Source: Elmis aenea
Lineage: Eukaryota; Arthropoda; Insecta; Coleoptera; Elmidae
Reading direction: 5' to 3'
Assembly: GCA_947652605.1 (NCBI GenBank)
Contig: CANTFG010000073.1
Location: 1 to 64,000, forward strand
DNA: 64,000 bases
Shown here: one piece after another, positions 47,294 through 61,571 of the stretch
Layout of the letters: each line of letters opens with the position of its first letter
Numbering within the stretch: position 1 is the first letter of the stretch
The notes under the pieces: generated by a model
What the model was told of the DNA's origin: nothing
What the model saw: the letters and a program-made list of their open reading frames with translations, nothing else
Databases searched by the model: none
Position numbers and translations under genes: made by a program

Positions 47294-50200
47294 AAGGAGA
47301 TGAAGAAGAAGGTCGAGATGAAGGAGGAGATGAAGGAGAAGAAGAAGGAAAAGACGAAGGAGGAGATGAAGGAGATGAAGGAGGAGATGAAGGAGGAGAT
47401 GAAGGAGGAGATGAAGGAGTAGATGAAGAAGGAGATGAAGGAGAAGATGAAGGAGGAGATGAAGGAGGACATGAAGGAGATGAAGGTCGAGATGAAGGAG
47501 GAGATGAAGGAGAAGAAGAAGGAAAAGACGAAGGAGGAGATGAAGGAGATGAAGGAGGAGATGAAGGAGATGAAGGAGGAGATGAAGGAGGAGATGAAGG
47601 AGGAGATGAAGGAGTAGATGAAGAAGGAGATGAAGGAGAAGATGAAGGAGGAGATGAAGGAGGACATGAAGGAGGAGATGAAGGAGGAGATGAAGAAGGA
47701 GATGAAGGAGGAGATGAAGGAGGAGATGAAGGAGGAGATGAAGGAGGAGATGAAAGAGGAGATGAAGGAGGAGATGAAGGAGGAGATGAAGCAGGAGATA
47801 AAGCAGGAGATGAAGCAGGAGATAAAGCAGGAGAAGAAGCAGGAGATGAAGGAGGAGATGAACGAAGAGATAAAGGAGGAGATGAAGGAGGAGATGAAGG
47901 AGGAGATGAAGGAGGAGATGAAGGAGGAGATGAAGGAGGAGATGAAGGAGGAGATGAAGGAGGAGATGAAGGAGGAAATAAAGGAGGAGATAAAGGAGGA
48001 GATGAAGGAGGAGATGAAGCAGGAGATAAAGCAGGAGATGAAGCAGGAGATAAAGCAGGAGAAGAAGCAGGAGATGAAGGAGGAGATGAAGGAGGAGATG
48101 AAGGAGGAGATGAAGGAGGAGATGAAAGAGGAGATGAAGGAGGAGATGAAGGAGGAGATGAAGCAGGAGATAAAGCAGGAGATAAAGCAGGAGATAAAGC
48201 AGGAGAAGAAGCAGGAGATGAAGGAGGAGATGAACGAAGAGATAAAGGAGGAGATGAAGGAGGAGATGAAGGAGGAGATGAAGGAGGAGATGAAGGAGAT
48301 GATCAAGGAGGAGATGAAGGAAGAGATGAAGGAGGAGATGAAGGAGGAGATCAAGGAGGAGATGGAGGAGATGGAGGAGATGAAGGAGGAGATAAAGGAG
48401 GAGATGAAGGAGGAGAAGAAGAAGGAGATGAAGGAGATGAAGGAGGAGATGAAGGAGGAGATGAAGGAGGAGATGAAGGAGGAGATGAAGGAGATGAAGG
48501 AGGAGATGAAGGAGGAGATGAAGGAGGAGATGAAGGAGGAGATGAAGGAGGAGATGAAGGAGGAGATCAAGGAGGAGATCAAGGAGGAGATCAAGGAGGA
48601 GATGAAGGAGGAGATGAAGGAGATGAAGGAGGAGATGAAGGAGGAGATGAAGTAGGAGATGAAGGAGGAGATGAAGGAGGAGATGAAGTAGGAGATGAAG
48701 GAGGAGATGAAGGAGGAGATGAAGGAGGATATTAAGGAGGAGATGAAGGAGGAGATGAAGGAGGAGATGAAGGAGGAGATGAAGGGAGAGATGAAGGAGG
48801 AGATGAAGGGAGAGTTGAAGGAGGAGATGAAGGAGGAGATGAAGGAGAAGATGAAGGAGGAGATGATGGAGGAGATGACGGAGGAGATGAAGGAGAAGAT
48901 GAAGGAGGAGATGAAGGAGGAGATGAAGGAGGAGATTAAGGAGGAGATGAAGGAGGAGATGAAGGAGGAGATGAAGGAGGAGATGAAGGAGGAGATGAAG
49001 CAGGAGATGAAGGAGGAGATGAAGAAGGAGATGAAGGAGGAGATGGAGGAGATGAAGGAGGAGATGAAGGAGGAGATGGAGATGAAGAAGGAGATGAAGG
49101 AGGAGATGAAGGAGGAGATGAAGGAGGAGATGAAGGAGGAGATGAAGGAGGAGATGAAGGAGGAGATGAAGGAGGAGATGAAGGAGGAGATGAAGTAGGA
49201 GATGAAGGAGGAGATGAAGGAGGAGATGAAGGAGGAGATGAAGTAGGAGATGAAGGAGGAGGTGAATGAGGAGATGAAGGAGGAGATGAAGGAGGAGATG
49301 AAGGAGGAGACGAAGGAGGAGATGAAGGAGGAGATGAAGGAGGAGATGAAGCAGGAGATGAAGGAGGAGATGAAGGAGGAGATCAAGGAGGAGATCAAGG
49401 AGGAGATGAAGGAGGAGATGAAGGAGGAGATGAAGGAGATGAAGGAGGAGATGAAGGAGGAGATGAAGTAGGAGATGAAGGAGGAGATGAAGGAGATGAA
49501 GTAGGAGATGAAGGAGGAGATGAAGGAGGAGATGAAGGAGGATATTAAGGAGGAGATGAAGGAGGAGATGAAGGAGGAGATGAAGGAGGAGATGAAGGGA
49601 GAGATGAAGGAGGAGATGAAGGGAGAGTTGAAGGAGGAGATGAAGGAGGAGATGAAGGAGAAGATGAAGGAGGAGATGATGGAGGAGATGACGGAGGAGA
49701 TGAAGGAGAAGATGAAGGAGGAGATGAAGGAGGAGATGAAGGAGGAGATTAAGGAGGAGATGAAGGAGGAGATGAAGGAGGAGATGAAGGAGGAGATGAA
49801 GGAGGAGATGAAGCAGGAGATGAAGGAGGAGATGAAGAAGGAGATGAAGGAGGAGATGGAGGAGATGAAGGAGGAGATGAAGGAGGAGATGGAGATGAAG
49901 AAGGAGATGAAGGAGGAGATGAAGGAGGAGATGAAGGAGGAGATGAAGGAGGAGATGAAGGAGGAGATGAAGGAGGAGATGAAGGAGGAGATGAAGGAGG
50001 AGATGAAGGAGGAGATGAAGTAGGAGATGAAGGAGGAGATGAAGGAGGAGATGAAGGAGGAGATGAAGTAGGAGATGAAGGAGGAGGTGAATGAGGAGAT
50101 GAAGGAGGAGATGAAGGAGGAGATGAAGGAGGAGACGAAGGAGGAGATGAAGGAGGAGATGAAGGAGGAGATGAAGCAGGAGATGAAGGAGGAGATGAAG

Positions 50201-50423
50201 AAGGAGATGAAGAAGGAGATGAAGGAGGAGATGAAGGAGGAGATGAAGGAGGAGATGAAGGAGGAGATGAAGGAGGAGATGAAGGAGGAGATGAAGTAGA
50301 TGAAGGAGGATATGAAGGAGCAGATGAAGGAGCAGATGAAGGAGCAGATGAAGGAGCAGATGAAGGAGGAGATGAAGGAGGAGATGAAGGAGGAGATGAT
50401 GGAGGAGATGAAGGAGATGAAGG
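47294..50423. repeat. B minisatellite array 5
   Basis: 3130 bp. It is the near twin of array 4, with the same 174-bp head duplication and the 816-bp duplication. Confidence 0.96.
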
Positions 50424-51786
50424 TAATCAACCACGGCCGTCCGAAAAAGTTCCTTTAAAATACCGAGGTCGCTCGGGCGTCATCATCCGAATAAATGTTT
50501 TTGCGGTTTGCAGTCGGATCCAACGATCGCGTATCCCTCGGGCCGATCACGACGGATTGCCGGTAGGTGCGGACACATGAATACCACTAACACATTCTCC
50601 GTTGCAATGACGGTCGAGTGCAAGCACATGAATCTCCGTTGCAATGACGGTAAAAGTACGGAAGTCGCTCGGGCTTCATCATCCGAATAAATGTTTTTGC
50701 GGTTCGCAGTCGGATCCAACGATCGCGTATCTCTCGGGCCGATCACGACGAATCGCCGGTAGGTGCGGACACATGAATACCACAACGTCTCGGCGACCCG
50801 GCGATAAAAACATCTCGGTCTACAAAAATATTCATAACTCCGTTAATTGCGGTGAGAAAATTTTTATCCGGTGTTCGACATGTAGCTAAAAGAATAGCGC
50901 ATCCGACTACGTCTAAGAAGCAAAATTTGAGAACTCTTTGGTAATCATCCACGGCCGTCCGAAAAAGTTCCTTTAAAATACCGAGGTCGCTCGGGCGTCA
51001 TCATCCGAATAAATGTTTTTGCGGTTTGCAGTCGGATCCAACGATCGCGTATCCCTCGGGCCGATCACGACGGATTGCCGGTAAGTGCGGACACATGAAT
51101 ACCACTAACACATTCTCCGTTGCAATGACGGTCGAGTGCAAGCACATGAATCTCCGTTGCAATGACGGTAAAAGTACGGAAGTCGCTCGGGCTTCATCAT
51201 CCGAATAAATGTTTTTGCGGTTCGCAGTCGGATCCAACGATCGCGTATCCCTCGGGCCGATCACGACGAATCGCCGGTAGGTGCGGACACATGAATACCA
51301 CAACGTCTCGGCGACCCGGCGATAAAAACATCTCGGTCTACAAAAATATTCATAACTCCGTTAATTGCGGTGAGAAAATTTTTATCCGGTGTTCGACATG
51401 TAGCTAAAAGAATAGCGCATCCGACTACGTCTAAGAAGCAAAATTTGAGAACTCTTTGGTAATCATCCACGGCCGTCCGAAAAAGTTCCTTTAAAATACC
51501 GAGGTCGCTCGGGCGTCATCATCCGAATAAATGTTTTTGCGGTTTGCAGTCGGATCCAACGATCGCGTATCCCTTGGGCCGATCACGACGGATTGCCGGT
51601 AGGTGCGGACACATGAATACCACTAACACATTCTCCGTTGCAATGACGGTCGAGTGCAAGCACATGAATCTCCGTTGCAATGACGGTAAAAGTACGGAAG
51701 TCGCTCGGGCTTCATCATCCGAATAAATGTTTTTGCGGTTCGCAGTCGGATCCAACGATCGCGTATCCCTCGGGCCGATCACGACG
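50424..51786. repeat. C satellite array 5
   Basis: 1363 bp. Units start at 50424, 50942 and 51460; the last runs into D. Confidence 0.95.
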
Positions 51787-52678
51787 GTTCGGCGGTAGAT
51801 GCAGACACATGAACACCTCACCGCGGCGACCCGGCGAAAAATTCGTTCGTCGTCCGCGGACGACTGAGCGCATGTTAGGCCGTAAAGTTGTCTATAGTAC
51901 CGCGGTACCTGGAGCGACCGTCTCCGTTTCGATTACGGATTTTTCCCGCGTCACAGCGGAATAAGTGCGTGTTTCGCATATTGCGAGGCGACGAAAATTC
52001 CCGATCGTTCGGCGGAGTCCAGTCTCTCCTTGGCGTATCCGAAAGCATACGACAATTTTTGTTAACACCACAACGTGCCCGCGGCTGTCCGCCAAGTTTC
52101 GACTTGACGGCCCCCAAAATGCGGGCTACATCATCCGAATATTAGGCACTGTGCGTTGCTCTAAAAACAACCTTAGGGTTAATCAGCCTTCGGGCTTCAG
52201 TTTCAGCCTCCGGGCTTGACAACCACTACTTTCATATACCACAGGAGCTTGCTCCAGCATAAGGTAGCCAATTGCTTCGTCATATAATTAGTGACGCCAA
52301 TACTACTGACTTACGTTCTGGCAGGGTGTGGAACTCGGTAGTGCAGTTTCCACGCTGCATCTGTTGAGACACAGCCCTTAGCTCGGGGATTCGTCTTGTC
52401 GCGAGGCGAGACCCCGATACCTTAAGTAACCTCCGGGTTAACAGCCTTCGGGCATAAATTTCAGCCTTCGGGCTTGATATACCTTTACATACCACAGGAG
52501 TTCAGCTCCTATACACTCCGTCGCTTTAGTGACGCCAATATATAATACCTGCGGGTAAATTATTGTCTTGAGTATTAGGCACTGTGCACTGCTCTAAAAA
52601 CAACCTTAGGGTTAATCAGCCTTCGGGCTTCAATTTCAGCCTCCGGGTTTGACAACCACTACTTTCATATACCACAGG
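51787..52678 (+). repeat. D module 5, 892 bp
   Basis: Same length and order as D1 and D3, with the GAGACACAGCC form. Confidence 0.88.
52260..52408 (+). pseudogene. 28S rRNA gene chimera (D5)
   Basis: R2-target-like segment at 52260-52297, then the 28S 3'-end-like piece. Confidence 0.83.
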
Positions 52679-53288
52679 ACGGTCAAAGGTACAAGCACAT
52701 TCTCGGTCGCAATGACGGGCAAAAATACTAACACATTCTCCGTTGCAATGACGGTCGAGTGCAGACACAAGAATCTCCGTTGCAATAACGTTAAAAATGC
52801 AGACCAATTCTCCGTTGCAATGACGGTCAAAGGTACAGGCACATTCTCGGTCGCAATGACGGGCAAAAGTACAAACACATTCTCCGTTGCAATGACGGTC
52901 GAATGCAGACACAAGAATCTCCGTTGCAATACTGGTAAACGTGCAGGCCCATTCTCCGTTGCATTGACGGTTAAAGGTACAGCCACATTCTCCGTTGCTA
53001 TGACGGGCAAAATTAGACACATTCTCCGTTGCAATGACGGTCGAGTGCAAGCACATGAATCTCCGTTGCAATGACGGTAAAAGTACGGAAGTCGCTCGGG
53101 CTTCATCATCCGAATAAATGTTTTTGCGGTTCGCAGTCGGATCCAACGATCGCGTATCCCTCGGGCCGATCACGACGATTCGCCGGTAGGGCAAAAATAC
53201 TAACACATTCTCCGTTGCAATGACGGTCGAGTGCAGACACAAGAATCTCCGTTGCAATAACGTTAAAAATGCAGAATGTGCCTGTACC
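52679..53288. repeat. E segment 5, 610 bp
   Basis: Same length and unit order as E1. Confidence 0.93.
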
Positions 53289-53357
53289 GAGGGTCCAAGA
53301 GTCCGAGAGTCCGAGAGTCCGAGGGTCCGAGGGTCCGAGGGTCCGAGGGTCCGAGGG
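53289..53357. repeat. F microsatellite 5 (one extra unit)
   Basis: 69 bp, exactly one 8-bp GAGGGTCC unit longer than the other four copies. Confidence 0.95.
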
Positions 53358-55284
53358 TAGTTTTAAGAAAATCGATTTTTTTGTCGAAAAAAGTGCAAAG
53401 ACTATATATAGCCTTTGTACTTTTCCCATTTTTCGCGAAAAATTAAAAGTCGTATTTAGGGGCTAATAATCCTTAAATTGCTCATAACTAACGTGTTTAA
53501 GAAGTTTGAAGCCATTTGCTATAGTTTTAAAAAAATCGATTTTTTTGTCGAAAAAAGTGCAAAGACTATAGCCTTTGTACTTTTCCCATTTTTCGCGAAA
53601 AATTAAAAATCGTATTTAGGGGCTAATAATCCTTAATTCGCTCATAACTAACTTGTATAAGAACTTTAAAGCCATTTGCTGTAGTTTTAAGAAAATCGAT
53701 TTTTTTGTCGAAAAAAGTGCAAAGACTATAGCCTTTGTACTTTTCCCATTTTTCGCGAAAAATTAAAAATCGTATTTAGGGGCTAATAATCCTTAACTTG
53801 CTCGTAACTAACGTGTTTAAGAAGTTTGAAGCCATTTGCTATAGTTTTTAAAAAATCGATTTTTTTGTCGAAAAAAGTGCAAAGACTATAGCCTTTGTAC
53901 TTTTCCCATTTTTCACGAAAAATTAAAAATCGTATTTAGGGGCTAATAATCCTTAATTCGCTCATAACTAATGTGTATAAGAAGTTTGAAGCCATTTGCT
54001 GTAGTTTTAAGAAAATCGATTTTTTTGTCGAAAAAAGTGCAAAGACTATATATAGCCTTTGTACTTTTCGCATTTTTCGCGAAAAATTAAAAATCGTATT
54101 TAGGGGCTAATAATCCTTAACTTGCTCGTAACTAACGTGTTTAAGAAGTTTGAAGCCATTTGCTATAGTTTTAAGAAAATCGATTTTTTTGTCGAAAAAA
54201 GTGCAAAGACTATAGCCTTTGTACTTTTCCCATTTTTTACGAAAAATTAAAAATCGTATTTAGGGGCTAATAATCCTTAATTCACTCATAACTAACGTGT
54301 ATAAGAAGTTTGAAGCCATTTGCTGTAGTTTTAAGAAAATCGATTTTTTTGTCGAAAAAAGTGCAGACTATAGCCTTTGTACTTTTCCCATTTTTCGCGA
54401 AAAATTAAAAATCGTATTTAGGGGCTAATAATCCTTAACTTGCTCGTAACTAACGTGTTTAAGAAGTTTGAAGCCATTTGCTATAGTTTTAAAAAAATCG
54501 ATTTTTTTGTCGAAAAAAGTGCAAAGACTATAGCCTTTGTACTTTTCCCATTTTTCGCGAAAAATTAAAAATCGTATTTAGGGGCTAATAATCCCTTATT
54601 CGCTCATAACTAACTTGTATAAGAAGTTTAAAGCCATTTGCTGTAGTTTTAAGAAAATCGATTTTTTTGTCGAAAAAAGTGCAAAGACTATAGCCTTTGT
54701 ACTTTTCCCATTTTTCGCGAAAAATTAAAAATCGTATTTAGGGGCTAATAATCCTTAACTTGCTCGTAACTAACGTGTTTAAGAAGTTTGAAGCCATTTG
54801 CTATAGTTTTAAAAAAATCGATTTTTTTGTCGAAAAAAGTGCAAAGACTATAGCCTTTGTACTTTTCCCATTTTTCACGAAAAATTAAAAATCGTATTTA
54901 GGGGCTAATAATCCTTAATTCGCTCATAACCAACGTGTATAAGAAGTTTGAAGCCATTTGCTGTAGTTTTAAGAAAATCGATTTTTTTGTCGAAAAAAGT
55001 GCAGACTATAGCCTTTGTACTTTTCCCATTTTTCGCGAAAAATTAAAAATCGTATTTAGGGGCTAATAATCCTTAATTCGCTCATAACTAACTTGTATAA
55101 GAAGTTTAAAGCCATTTGCTGTAGTTTTAAGAAAATCGATTTTTTTGTCGAAAAAAGTGCAAAGACTATAGCCTTTGTACTTTTCCCATTTTTCGCGAAA
55201 AATTAAAAATCGTATTTAGGGGCTAATAATCCTTAAATCGCTCATAACTAATGTGTATACGAAGTTTGAAGCCATTTGCTGTAG
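53358..55284. repeat. A satellite array 6 (12 monomers)
   Basis: 1927 bp. Its first monomers follow the order of those in array 3 (shared TTTTCGCATTTTTCGCG and CATTTTTTACG variants). It lacks the AAAAGGGCAAAG monomer that precedes B in arrays 1, 2, 4 and 5. Confidence 0.97.
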
Positions 55285-58200
55285 AAGGAGATGAAGAAGA
55301 AGGTCGAGATGAAGGAGGAGATGAAGGAGAAGAAGAAGGAAAAGACGAAGGAGGAGATGAAGGAGATGAAGGAGGAGATGAAGGAGGAGATGAAGGAGGA
55401 GATGAAGGAGTAGATGAAGAAGGAGATGAAGGAGAAGATGAAGGAGGAGATGAAGGAGGACATGAAGGAGGAGATGAAGGAGGAGATGAAGAAGGAGATG
55501 AAGGAGGAGATGAAGGAGGAGATGAAGGAGGAGATGAAGGAGGAGATGAAAGAGGAGATGAAGGAGGAGATGAAGGAGGAGATGAAGCAGGAGATAAAGC
55601 AGGAGATGAAGCAGGAGATAAAGCAGGAGAAGAAGCAGGAGATGAAGGAGGAGATGAACGAAGAGATAAAGGAGGAGATGAAGGAGGAGATGAAGGAGGA
55701 GATGAAGGAGGAGATGAAGGAGGAGATGAAGGAGGAGATGAAGGAGGAGATGAAGGAGGAGATGAAGGAGGAGATGAAGGAGGAGATGAAGGAGGAAATA
55801 AAGGAGGAGATGAAGGAGGAGATGAAGGAGGAGATGAAGCAGGAGATAAAGCAGGAGATGAAGCAGGAGATAAAGCAGGAGAAGAAGCAGGAGATGAAGG
55901 AGGAGATGAAGGAGGAGATGAAGGAGGAGATGAAGGAGGAGATGAAAGAGGAGATGAAGGAGGAGATGAAGGAGGAGATAAAGCAGGAGATAAAGCAGGA
56001 GATAAAGCAGGAGATAAAGCAGGAGAAGAAGCAGGAGATGAAGGAGGAGATGAACGAAGAGATAAAGAAGGAGATGAAGGAGGAGATGAAGGAGGAGATG
56101 AAGGAGGAGATGAAGGAGATGATCAAGGAGGAGATGAAGGAAGAGATGAAGGAGGAGATGAAGGAGGAGATCAAGGAGGAGATCAAGGAGGAGATAGAGG
56201 AGATGGAGGAGATGAAGGAGGAGATAAAGGAGGAGATGAAGGAGGAGAAGAAGAAGGAGATGAAGGAGATGAAGGAGGAGATGAAGGAGGAGATGAAGGA
56301 GGAGATGAAGGAGATGAAGGAGGAGATGAAGGAGGAGATGAAGGAGGAGATGAAGGAGGAGATGAAGGAGTAGATCAAGGAGGAGATCAAGGAGGAGATG
56401 AAGGAGGAGATGAAGGAGGAGATGAAGGAGATGAAGGAGGAGATGAAGGAGGAGATGAAGGAGGAGATAAAGGAGGAGATGAAGGAAGAGATAAAGGAGG
56501 AGATGAAGCAGGAGATGAAGGAGGAGATGAAGGAGGAGATGAAGGAGGAGATGAAGGAGGAGATGAAGCAGGAGATAAAGCAGGAGATGAAGCAGGAGAT
56601 AAAGCAGGAGAAGAAGCAGGAGATGAAGGAGGAGATGAAGGAGGAGATGAAGGAAGAGATGAAGGAGGAGATGAAGGAGGAGATGAAGGAGGAGATTAAG
56701 GAGGAGATGAAGTAGGAGATTAGGGAGGAGATGAAGGAGGAGATGAAGGAGGAGATGAAGGAGGAGATGAAGGAGGAGATGAAGGAGGAGATGAAGGAGG
56801 AGATGAAGGAGGAGATGAAGGAGGAGATGAAGGAGGAGATGAAGGAGGAGATGAAGGAGGAGATGAAGGAGGAGATGAAGGAGGAGATGAAGGAGGAAAT
56901 GGAGATGAAGGAGGAGATGATGGAGGAGATGACGGAGGAGATGAAGGAGAAGATGAAGGAGGAGATGAAGGAGGAGATGAAGGAGGAGATGAAGGAGGAG
57001 ATGAAGGAGGAGATGAAGGAGGAGATGAAGGAGGAGATGAAAGAGGAGATGATGGAGGAGATGACGGAGGAGATGAAGGAGAAGATGAAGGAGGAGATGA
57101 AGGAGGAGAAGAAGAAGGAGATGAAGAAGGAGATGAAGGAGGAGATGAAGGAGGAGATGAAGGAGGAGATGAAGGAGGAGATGAAGGAGGAGATGAAAAA
57201 GGAGATGAAGGAGGAGATGAAGGAGGAGATGAAGGAGGAGATGAAGGAGGAGATGAAGGGGGAGATGAAGGAGGAGATCAAGGAGGAGATGAAGGAGGAG
57301 ATGAAGGAGGAGATGAAGTAGGAGATGAAGGAGGAGATGAAGGAGGAGATGAAGTAGGAGATGAAGGAGGAGATGAAGGAGGAGATGAAGGAGGAGATTA
57401 AGGAGGAGATGAAGGAGGAGATGAAGGAGGAGATGAAGGAAGAGATGAAGGAGGAGATGAAGGGAGAGTTGAAGGAGGAGATGAAGGAGGAGATGAAGGA
57501 GAAGATGAAGAAGGAGATGATGGAGGAGATGACGGAGGAGATGAAGGAGAAGATGAAGGAGGAGATGAAGGAGGAGATGAAGGAGGAGATTAAGGAGGAG
57601 ATGAAGGAGGAGATGAAGGAGGAGATGAAGGAGGAGATGAAGGAGGAGATGAAGGAGGAGATGAAGTAGGAGATGAAGGAGGAGATGAAGGAGGAGATGA
57701 AGTAGGAGATGAAGGAGGAGGTGAAGGAGGAGATGAAGGAGGAGATGAAGGAGGAGATGAAGGAGGAGACGAAGGAGGAGATGAAGGAGGAGATGAAGGA
57801 GGAGATGAAGGAGGAGATGAAGCAGGAGATAAAGCAGGAGATAAAGCAGGAGATAAAGCAGGAGATAAAGCAGGAGAAGAAGCAGGAGATGAAGGAGGAG
57901 ATGAACGAAGAGATAAAGGAGGAGATGAAGGAGGAGATGAAGGAGGAGATGAAGGAGATGAAGGAGATGATCAAGGAGGAGATGAAGGAAGAGATGAAGG
58001 AGGAGATGAAGGAGGAGATCAAGGAGGAGATGGTGGAGATGGAGGAGATGAAGGAGGAGATAAAGGAGGAGATGAAGGAGGAGAAGAAGGAGGAGATGAA
58101 GGAGATGAAGGAGGAGATGAAGGAGGAGATGAAGGAGGAGATGAAGGAGATGAAGGAGGAGATGAAGGAGGAGATGAAGGAGGAGATGAAGGAGGAGATG

Positions 58201-60208
58201 AAGGAGGAGATGAAGGAGGAGATGAAGGAGGAGATGAAGGAGGAGATGAAGGAGGAGATGAAGGAGGAGATGAAGGAGGAGATGAAGGAGGAGATGAAGG
58301 AGATGAAGGAGGAGATGAAGGAGGAGATGAAGGAGGAGATGAAGGAAGAGATAAAGGAGGAGATGAAGCAGGAGATGAAGGAGGAGATGAAGGAGGAGAT
58401 GAAGGAGGAGATGAAGGAGGAGATGAAGCAGGAGATAAAGCAGGAGATGAAGCAGGAGATAAAGCAGGAGAAGAAGCAGGAGATGAAGGAGGAGATGAAG
58501 GAAGAGATGAAGGAGGAGATGAAGGAGGAGATGAAGGAGGAGATTAAGGAGGAGATGAAGGAGGAGATGAAGGAGGAGATAAAGGAGGAGATGAAGGAGG
58601 AGATGAAGGAGGAGATGAAGGAGGAGATGAAGGAGGAGATGAAGGAGGAGATGAAGGAGGAGATGAAGGAGGAGATGAAGGAGGAGATGAAGGAGGAGAT
58701 GAAGGAGGAGATGAAGGAGGAAATGGAGATGAAGGAGGAGATGATGGAGGAGATGACGGAGGAGATGAAGGAGAAGATGAAGGAGGAGATGAAGGAGGAG
58801 ATGAAGGAGGAGATGAAGGAGGAGATGAAGGAGGAGATGAAGGAGGAGATGAAGGAGGTGATGAAGGAGGAGATGAAAGAGGAGATGATGGAGGAGATGA
58901 CGGAGGAGATGAAGGAGAAGATGAAGAAGGAGATGAAGGAGGAGAAGAAGAAGGAGATGAAGAAGGAGATGAAGGAGGAGATGAAGGAGGAGATGAAGGA
59001 GGAGATGAAGGAGGAGATGAAGGAGGAGATGAAAGAGGAGATGAAGGAGGAGATGAAGGAGGAGATGAAGGAGGAGATGAAGGAGGAGATGAAGGAGGAG
59101 ATGAAGGAGGAGATCAAGGAGGAGATGAAGGAGGAGATGAAGGAGGAGATGAAGGAGGAGATGAAGGAGGAGATGAAGGAGGAGATGAAGGAGGAGATGA
59201 AGGAGGAGATGAAGTAGGAGATGAAGGAGGAGATGAAGGAGGAGATGAAGTAGGAGATGAAGGAGGAGATGAAGGAGGAGATGAAGGAGGAGATTAAGGA
59301 GGAGATGAAGGAGGAGATGAAGGAGGAGATGAAGGAGGAGATGAAGGAAGAGATGAAGGAGGAGATGAAGGGAGAGTTGAAGGAGGAGATGAAGGAGGAG
59401 ATGAAGGAGGAGATGAAGGAGAAGATGAAGGAGGAGATGATGGAGGAGATGACGGAGGAGATGAAGGAGAAGATGAAGGAGGAGATGAAGGAGGAGATGA
59501 AGGAGGAGATTAAGGAGGAGATGAAGGAGGAGATGAAGGAGGAGATGAAGGAGGAGATGAAGGAGGAGATGAAGGAGGAGATGAAGGAGGAGATGAAGAA
59601 GGAGATGAAGGAGGAGATGGAGGAGATGAAGGAGGAGATGAAGGAGGAGATGGAGATGAAGAAGGAGATGAAGGAGGAGATGAAGGAGGAGATGAAGGAG
59701 GAGATGAAGGAGGAGATGAAGGAGGAGATGAAGGAGGAGATGAAGGAGGAGATGAAGGAGGAGATGAAGGAGGAGATGAAGGAGGAGATGAAGTAGGAGA
59801 TGAAGGAGGAGATGAAGGAGGAGATGAAGGAGGAGATGAAGTAGGAGATGAAGGAGGAGGTGAATGAGGAGATGAAGGAGGAGATGAAGGAGGAGATGAA
59901 GGAGGAGACGAAGGAGGAGATGAAGGAGGAGATGAAGGAGTAGATGAAGCAGGAGATGAAGGAGGAGATGAAGAAGGAGATGAAGAAGGAGATGAAGGAG
60001 GAGATGAAGGAGGAGATGAAGGAGGAGATGAAGGAGGAGATGAAGGAGGAGATGAAGGAGGAGATGAAGTAGATGAAGGAGGATATGAAGGAGCAGATGA
60101 AGGAGCAGATGAAGGAGCAGATGAAGGAGCAGATGAAGGAGGAGATGAAGGAGGAGATGAAGGAGGAGATGATGGAGGAGATGAAGGAGGAGATGAAGGA
60201 GATGAAGG
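55285..60208. repeat. B minisatellite array 6
   Basis: 4924 bp, about 410 units. An internal duplication of about 1.85 kb is seen: TGATCAAGG at 56120 and 57968 (1848 bp), and a GAAGCAGGAGATAAAGCA cluster at 56565 and 58425 (1860 bp). Confidence 0.96.
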
Positions 60209-61571
60209 TAATCAACCACGGCCGTCCGAAAAAGTTCCTTTAAAATACCGAGGTCGCTCGGGCGTCATCATCCGAATAAATGTTTTTGCGGTTTGCAGTC
60301 GGATCCAACGATCGCGTATCCCTCGGGCCGATCACGACGGATTGCCGGTAGGTGCGGACACATGAATACCACTAACACATTCTCCGTTGCAATGACGGTC
60401 GAGTGCAAGCACATGAATCTCCGTTGCAATGACGGTAAAAGTACGGAAGTCGCTCGGGCTTCATCATCCGAATAAATGTTTTTGCGGTTCGCAGTCGGAT
60501 CCAACGATCGCGTATCTCTCGGGCCGATCACGACGAATCGCCGGTAGGTGCGGACACATGAATACCACAACGTCTCGGCGACCCGGCGATAAAAACATCT
60601 CGGTCTACAAAAATATTCATAACTCCGTTAATTGCGGTGAGAAAATTTTTATCCGGTGTTCGACATGTAGCTAAAAGAATAGCGCATCCGACTACGTCTA
60701 AGAAGCAAAATTTGAGAACTCTTTGGTAATCATCCACGGCCGTCCGATAAAGTTCCTTTAAAATACCGAGGTCGCTCGGGCGTCATCATCCGAATAAATG
60801 TTTTTGCGGTTTGCAGTCGGATCCAACGATCGCGTATCCCTCGGGCCGATCACGACGGATTGCCGGTAGGTGCGGACACATGAATACCACTAACACATTC
60901 TCCGTTGCAATGACGGTCGAGTGCAAGCACATGAATCTCCGTTGCAATGACGGTAAAAGTACGGAAGTCGCTCGGGCTTCATCATCCGAATAAATGTTTT
61001 TGCGGTTCGCAGTCGGATCCAACGATCGCGTATCCCTCGGGCCGATCACGACGAATCGCCGGTAGGTGCGGACACATGAATACCACAACGTCTCGGCGAC
61101 CCGGCGATAAAAACATCTCGGTCTACAAAAATATTCATAACTCCGTTAATTGCGGTGAGAAAATTTTTATCCGGTGTTCGACATGTAGCTAAAAGAATAG
61201 CGCATCCGACTACGTCTAAGAAGCAAAATTTGAGAACTCTTTGGTAATCATCCACGGCCGTCCGAAAAAGTTCCTTTAAAATACCGAGGTCGCTCGGGCG
61301 TCATCATCCGAATAAATGTTTTTGCGGTTTGCAGTCGGATCCAACGATCGCGTATCCCTTGGGCCGATCACGACGGATTGCCGGTAGGTGCGGACACATG
61401 AATACCACTAACACATTCTCCGTTGCAATGACGGTCGAGTGCAAGCACATGAATCTCCGTTGCAATGACGGTAAAAGTACGGAAGTCGCTCGGGCTTCAT
61501 CATCCGAATAAATGTTTTTGCGGTTCGCAGTCGGATCCAACGATCGCGTATCCCTCGGGCCGATCACGACG
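60209..61571. repeat. C satellite array 6
   Basis: 1363 bp, the same three-unit form as arrays 1, 2 and 5. One private substitution lies in GTCCGATAAAG near 60745. Confidence 0.95.

Larger units (their letters stand above)
44361..50744. repeat. Segmental tandem duplication, right copy (6384 bp)
   Basis: Matches 38476-44360 with 499 extra bases: 478 in the A part (three monomers) and 21 in B. It ends within the first C5 unit at GGGCCGATC; beyond it the block continues normally. Confidence 0.85.
47294..53357. repeat. Composite block 5 (B-C-D-E-F), 6064 bp
   Basis: TAG at 47291-47293 and TAG at 53358-53360 flank a complete block. Confidence 0.85.
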
